This document shows, piece by piece, positions 58,570 through 64,000 of a stretch of 64,000 nucleotides of DNA; positions within the stretch are counted from its first letter, which is position 1, and each line of letters opens with the position of its first letter. Under the pieces are notes generated by a model that saw nothing but the letters and a program-made list of their open reading frames with translations, made no database searches and had not been told where the DNA came from. The DNA is taken from NCBI GenBank assembly GCA_026545225.1, contig CM048845.1, positions 97,900,533-97,964,532 on the forward strand, given 5' to 3'. Source of the DNA: Cornus controversa. Taxonomy: Eukaryota; Streptophyta; Magnoliopsida; Cornales; Cornaceae. Made by a program: the position numbers and the translations under genes.

Positions 58570-59653
58570 GTTGGCGCCGTATGTGGGAACAATCACAAAC
58601 TTGATTATTATAAACAAAGCATATATGAAACTTGATGCACCTACAATCTGGGCTAAAGACTACAACCGGCTAGGATCCTTCTACTGGTCACAACCCTCCA
58701 GCCGGACAGGATCCCCCTGCCGGTCCTAACCCCCCAGCTGGACAGAATCCTCATGTCGGCCCTACCGATCACGTACAATCCGCATGTCGTCCTAAACCCT
58801 GCCAATCACAATCGACCTATAATGAAAAAATGAGGCATGCAACCCCCTAGTTAGGGACACTTGCTTGGGGTATGTCCCGGAGCCCCAAATGACTACGAGC
58901 GTGTTGCAGTGTTGGAATACTAAGTTCAAAACTTAAATCATAGTATGATCCAGATACTCCAACAAAATGCAAAAATCTTGCAGCGTCTCCCTCCCGTGGC
59001 ACCAGTGCCGTCACGGAGCCATCTTAGACCAGTCTATCCAGAAGGGAATGATGTTAGGTGAGACAGTGGGGCTCTGGCAGACGACGCAACCCAGAGCCAC
59101 GTAAGAAGCAATCGAGATGGGACAAACCCCATTTACCTAATCTCGTCCGAAAGAGCTCGTACTCATGGAGATTCGGGTCACCCAAGGAAAACTGCTTATT
59201 ATGATATAGAGATGTAGGACCTCAAAGCTAAGGTAGAAAGTATAACCCACGCCATTAAGGAAAAATGCCCTGCTATAGTGGAGGATCTAATCCAACAAAC
59301 AAACCTCCATTTTACTGTTGCAGTAATGAATTGTTGTTTGCCCAACAGATTCAAGATACCCACCTTTGAAAGCTTTTATGGGACCAAGGACTCGCAGACC
59401 ATCTGGAGACCTACAAAGCTTTGATGTACCTCCAAATAGTACCAGATGAAATCATGTGTAGAGTTTCTCTCACTACACTGAAAAGTTACTCCCAACATGG
59501 TTTAATAGCTTGAAACCTGCGTCTATACATTCCTTTAAAGAGGTGAGCCAGTTATTTGTAAGCAATTTCATCGTTGTCCGAAGACAAAGGAAGCACGCCA
59601 CTTATCTTTTAAATGTAAAGCAGACCAAAGAAGAATCGTTGCGGGACTACATC
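58570..59653 (+). mobile_element. Ty3/gypsy gag region, interrupted
   Basis: After the primer-binding motif comes a Pro-rich leader with imperfect repeats (CCAGCCGGACAGGATCC, CCAGCTGGACAGAATCC). A gag protein follows in broken frames: KTAYYDIEM, AKVESITHAIKEKCPAIVED, NRFKIPTFESFYGTKDSQ, and at 59510-59653 KPASIHSFKEVSQLFVSNFI and LLNVKQTKEESLRDYI. This is the retrotransposon gag capsid fold segment. The frame stops abruptly at 59653, where another LTR begins, so the remainder of this element is displaced beyond the insertion. Confidence 0.8.
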
Positions 59654-62128
59654 TGTCATGCCCTAATTTTCACTGATACTAATCTGTTATGCCTTGAATT
59701 CCGACACCCGGAAGGGCGTGGGAAATGGGGGTGATTAAATGAAACATTAACACCTTACAATCGTGAAAGCTAATCATACGCACGTGATTATCTATGCGTA
59801 TACTCATCACTATTCATCCCAATGGGCCCCACATCGATTCATACATTCATAAGTATTCATTTCCATTCTCAAATTATGAAATTTCAACTATTTAAGGATT
59901 AACAGACTTTGAGGCACATCAAACTTCAATCTCAGCCACCGCAAATTTCTTAAAGAAAACACAGCTTTCCAAAAGACTTTTTAAGCCACCTTAAACTACA
60001 CTTCAAGCCACCTTGAAATTTATGAGGCGCCTCAAACTGCACTTTGAGCCACCTCAAACTATATTTTGAGCCACCTCAAAATTTATGAGGTGCCTCAAAC
60101 TGCACTTTGAGTCACCTCAAATTACCTTGGATTTGAACTTCGGCAGAATTCCTCAAGTGTTCACTATATATATAATTCATACTCTAATTGCTTTTCCTAT
60201 CCCCATATCACCTCATACAATATTGAAACATGAATAACATCTCCTCTCTCAACTCAATCATGCCAACAATGCACAATTGAACATTTAAATAGAATTGTGA
60301 ACCATCGTTCTCACCTCATAGCATTTATTATGCTCAACACATACATATAAGGTATGAAATTACAATCATGCTCAAAATTATATTTAAACATATACCACCA
60401 TAAAGCATAAATATTACATATTCTTAGAACATAAATGGTCATTACATGTTTATCACAGGCATATAGTGCACAATCCGGACATGCTTTCAAATAAAGTAAT
60501 AATAAAGTCTTTAAATGAACCAATACCACTCCATGCCAACTCTACCATTGAGGAGACTCCACCACCTCCTTTCATTTTCTGAAAAGAGTTAATCATTATA
60601 CGATGAGCAACCATATGCTCAGTAGGAATGTCTTAACACTATTTTGCAATTTTTGTGAATACCACATAAATATACATTTGCATTTAATCATATTAAACAA
60701 ATATTCATGTATCACAATCATACCATAAGTAATTTATAATGCAACATGATATGCACAACACCCTCGTACTCACCACACATCCATTGGACTCTGATATCCA
60801 AGATCATCCAATATCACCTAGACGAGGTTCCTTAACCGGTTTACCTCATCATAGACTCTGTTTTGGGGAGTATCCTATTCTATTCTAACCGGAGCTCCCT
60901 TACCGAATCACTCTGTTGGATTCCTTGACCAGATAACCTCGCCACTCCTCAAGAAGACTTGACCGTTCAATTGAGCTCACCACCCTCACCACATGCCCAC
61001 GAATAAAGATGGATTACACATACTCATGACAATTATGAATTAAGTAATTCAAGGCAAATTAGCATTTAATGATTATACTTACATAATTTCCCAAATAAAC
61101 ATTTTCATGTATTCACATTGAACATATGTCACTTTTTCTACATTTCACATAATTTTCATTGGCAATTAATCACACTTTACATATTCCACATCACTTATAT
61201 TGACAATTAAACATATTTCACATCCAAGCATGCTCATTTCATTAAGCACATAAATATCATCTTCACATTTATGCATGAATTAACACAATTCTTTCACAAC
61301 TCAATCCCAACATGCTTCATAATTAACAAAGGCACTTAAAAGCATATAATTACATCTATTAACATAGAGAATTAATTAAGTGGTATAATTTAGCATGTTT
61401 CAATATTGAAAAATATCTAATTATACTCACATAGCCAATTGGTTGCCAAGACAACCAATATACTCATAAAAATTCTGAATTATATGAGTTATGTATCCTT
61501 ACTTCAATTTGGAAGAGCTTCCAAATGATTCTTTTCAAAATCAAATTTCTTCAAAATTTGATTCCAGATGGATCAAACTCACACCCTCAATGTGTAGACC
61601 GTTTTATTCTTATTCGGTGAATTTCAATTCTCACCCTAAGGCCTTCTAGTTCAATAGAGAAATTACGAAGATGGTATAACTATATATATATATATATATA
61701 TCTTGCCCCATTCGGTTGAATGAGAATGAGAAATGAGGGCTGGGTATTCTCCTCCTATTTATAAAATTTAACCTACATTTGTTTACCTTTTCACTAAACC
61801 TTCCCGGGCTTGATTTTTAAGTTCTGTAACTTCAATTGATATGAAATTAATTTTCTAGCGCGTCAAATATTTTATTTAAGCTCATTTCCAAATTTGGTGT
61901 CATTCCAAAACTTTCAGATTTTCTGTGCCCATGGGCTCGCGCCCCTAGGCCAACCGGACCTAAAAAAAGTAAACTTTTGTCAAACGCTCCAAATTTTTTT
62001 TTAAATCTTAAATAAGTTTTCAAAACATGTATTTTATATTTAAAACACATATATAATCATTTAAAATATTAATATGACAATAAATAAAAATAAAGAAAAA
62101 TCGGACAAAAATGGTCACGGTTCTTACA
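59654..62128 (-). mobile_element. 2.5-kb LTR of a second Ty3/gypsy element
   Basis: On + the segment begins TGTCATGCCCTAA and ends TTCTTACA; read on the minus strand it runs TGTAAGAACCGTGACC to GGGCATGACA, the TG...CA form of an LTR. It lies next to the 3' end of the minus-strand pol gene, so it is the 3' LTR. The 5 bases before it are ACATC; the matching copy would lie outside the window. Inside are a 62-bp repeat at 60016-60120 built of TTTGAGCCACCTCAAA-type palindromes and an (AT)n run at about 61681-61700. Confidence 0.75.
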
Positions 62129-64000
62129 ACCTACCCAAATTAAAAAGATTTCATCCTTGAAATCAGGCCATACTTGAAGTAAATAAGTCAGGATACTTAG
62201 ACTTGACCTCCTACTCTCGCTCCCAAGTAGCTTCCTCAACATTGTGATGATGCCACAAAATCTTGACCTAAAGAATGGTCTTACCCCTCAGAACTTGTTC
62301 TCTAGAATCAAGAATCTGAACTGGTCTCTCTTCACAAGTGACATCCTCATCGACTGCAACGTTTACCCAACTTAGAACATGCGATGGATCAGGTTCGTAT
62401 TTCCTCAACATCGAAACATAGAATACGTTGTGAACCTTTTTCCAATTGTGGTGGCAAAGCAAATCTGTAAAGCTACCTCATCGACATACTCAAGGATCTC
62501 AAATGGTCCAAAGTATCTCGGGGACAACTTGCCACTCCACCCAAAACGCATCAATTCTTTTTCGTGGTGAAACCTTCATAAACAAATATGATGGATCAGG
62601 TTTGTCTACTTTGAGCTATCAACAATTAGTGTTTAATTAACTTAATCTTTTCTATAGTCTAATGCACATTATCGGGTCTTAAGGTTGCAGTCTCGCCCAC
62701 CTCAGTTCAACAATCTGGAGATCTACAAGGTCTGTCGTACAATACCTCAAATGGTGTCATCTCGATACTAGCTTAATAACAATTGTGGTATGCAAACTCC
62801 ACAAGTGAAAAATGGTCCCCCTAACTACTGTCAAAATCAAGAATACAAGCACGAAGCATATCCTCCAATATCTGGATAGTACACTCTGACTGTTCGTCTA
62901 TCTGAGGATGAAATGTTGTGCTAAAGTGTAACTCTGTGTTGAACACTGTTTGGAATCTCTGTCAGAATCTCAAAGTGAATCGTGGATCCCTATCAAATAC
63001 AATGGATACTGGAACTCTATGTAACCTCACAATTTGTTCTACATATTGCTTACTGAGCCTCCTCACATCAACATTCAATCTCATAGGCAATAAGTGAGCT
63101 ATTTTGGTCAATCTATCCACAATAATCCAAATTATATCATTGTCCTTGTTTGATCTCGGAAGACTCGTTACAAAGTTCATGGTAATATATTCCCATTTCC
63201 ACTTCGCCATTGGTAATGGTTGTAACAGTCCAGCTGACTTTTGATATTCTGTCTTTACTTGTTGACAAGTAAGGCATCTTGCCACAAACTGTGCCATATC
63301 CTTCTTCATACCTCGCCACGAATACTGGCGTCTCACATTATGGCACATTTTGGTTCCATTAGGATAAACTGCAAAATGAGAATAATAGAATTCCCATAAT
63401 ACATCATCACGACAGTCAGAAGGAACCACCATCAATCCTCTGAATCGTAGACCCCTATTAGAATGCAATGTCTAATCTGCCAATGTTGTACCACCAAAAA
63501 TATGTGAGTGAATGGCCTCCAACTCACTATCTCATTTCTGCACCTCAATCACCTTACTCACAAGCATAGGTTGAGCTACCAAGCTAAACAACGTAGCTAG
63601 TTCACAATCATCACTAAAATACAATCCCAACTCTAAGAAATCTTCCATCATTTTCCATTCCTGAGTGGTTATGCTAGCTAGTGTCCCGTGATACTTCCTG
63701 CTTAAAGTATCCGCCACTAAATTTGCTTTCCTCAGATGGTATTGCAAATCAAAATTGTAATCCTTTATGTACTCAACCCATCACCGTTGTCTTATGTTTA
63801 AGTTCTTTTGGGGAAAAAAGTACTTGAGACTTTTGTGATCCGAATACACCTCGAATCTCTCACCATACAAGTAGTGTTTCCACCTTTTCAAGGTAAAGAT
63901 CACTACTGCTAGCTCTATGTCATGCGTAGATAATTATGCTTTTGAGTCTTTAATTATCTAGACCCATAAGCAACTACTCCATCAAATTGCATCAACACAC
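62129..64000 (-). mobile_element. Ty3/gypsy pol (RNase H, integrase), partial
   Basis: Read on the minus strand from the window edge: RNase H ([31 protein letters not shown], then DLQYHLRKANLVADTLSRKY); integrase zinc-binding and core (63468-62962: GTKMCHNVRRQYSWRGMKKD, RCLTCQQVKTEYQKSAGLLQ, IIWIIVDRLTKIAHLLPM); and the integrase C-terminal part (62462-62268: KKVHNVFYVSMLRKYEPDPS, EERPVQILDSREQVLRGK). Frame breaks occur throughout, for example near 62962 and around 62775. The domain order marks Ty3/gypsy; a chromovirus lineage is likely from the VFHVSMLRKY-type tail, though no chromodomain was seen. The protease and RT parts are off the window. Confidence 0.88.

Noticed and set aside
1-64000. 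Search for tRNA, rRNA, CRISPR, bacterial operons or organellar genes
   Set aside because: No tRNA-like cloverleaf with internal promoter boxes, no rRNA signature, no spacer-repeat array and no chloroplast or mitochondrial gene was recognised.

Overview
The window is nuclear DNA of a flowering plant, most likely a eudicot. It is AT-rich, its genes are split by long introns with GT/AG borders, it carries plant-type transposons (RTE and L1 LINEs, Ty3/gypsy LTR elements, PIF/Harbinger, hAT-like MITEs), and its two real genes belong to families with plant-specific architectures. I cannot name the species. All exon borders were read by eye from splice signals, reading-frame continuity and remembered family sequences.

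Left (1-8.7 kb): the 3' part of a + strand gene for a DUF547 protein with an N-terminal leucine zipper. Eight exons join in frame (599-8320) and end at a stop; the 5' end is outside the window. A 2-kb tail-to-tail gap with a hAT-like MITE separates it from the next gene.

Centre (10.3-44.6 kb): one very large minus-strand gene for a CBP/p300-type histone acetyltransferase of the plant HAC1 group. Sixteen coding exons (39330 down to 10306) sum to exactly 1,732 codons including the stop, with no frame break. The order is Gln-rich N-terminus, TAZ1, KIX-like segment, PHD-type finger, KAT11 catalytic core, two ZZ fingers and TAZ2. A non-coding 5' exon lies near 44.1-44.6 kb. The introns hold most of the mobile DNA. 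An RTE LINE fragment sits between two catalytic-core exons. A 14-kb intron (18668-32686) holds a second RTE, a decayed but nearly full-length L1 LINE with an internal 516-bp tandem duplication, an inverted RTE piece, a MITE nested inside another TIR element, and a further TIR element. The 5'-UTR intron holds an RTE scrap, a perfect 29-nt palindrome and a hAT-like MITE with an exact 8-bp target duplication.

Right (44.8-64 kb): gene-poor. It has MITEs and short tandem repeats, a broken kinesin-14 motor fragment (minus, 49.4-50.3 kb), a PIF/Harbinger element (minus, about 52.1-54.6 kb) whose transposase keeps its DDE residues but has an in-frame stop, an inverted RTE piece, a Ty3/gypsy gag region (+), and, inserted into that gag, a 2.5-kb LTR followed by the pol gene of a second Ty3/gypsy element (minus) that runs off the window.

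I found no tRNA, rRNA, CRISPR array or obvious new protein system. The most interesting material is the architecture: an apparently intact chromatin-modifier gene carrying nested and inverted transposons, several with readable target-site duplications.
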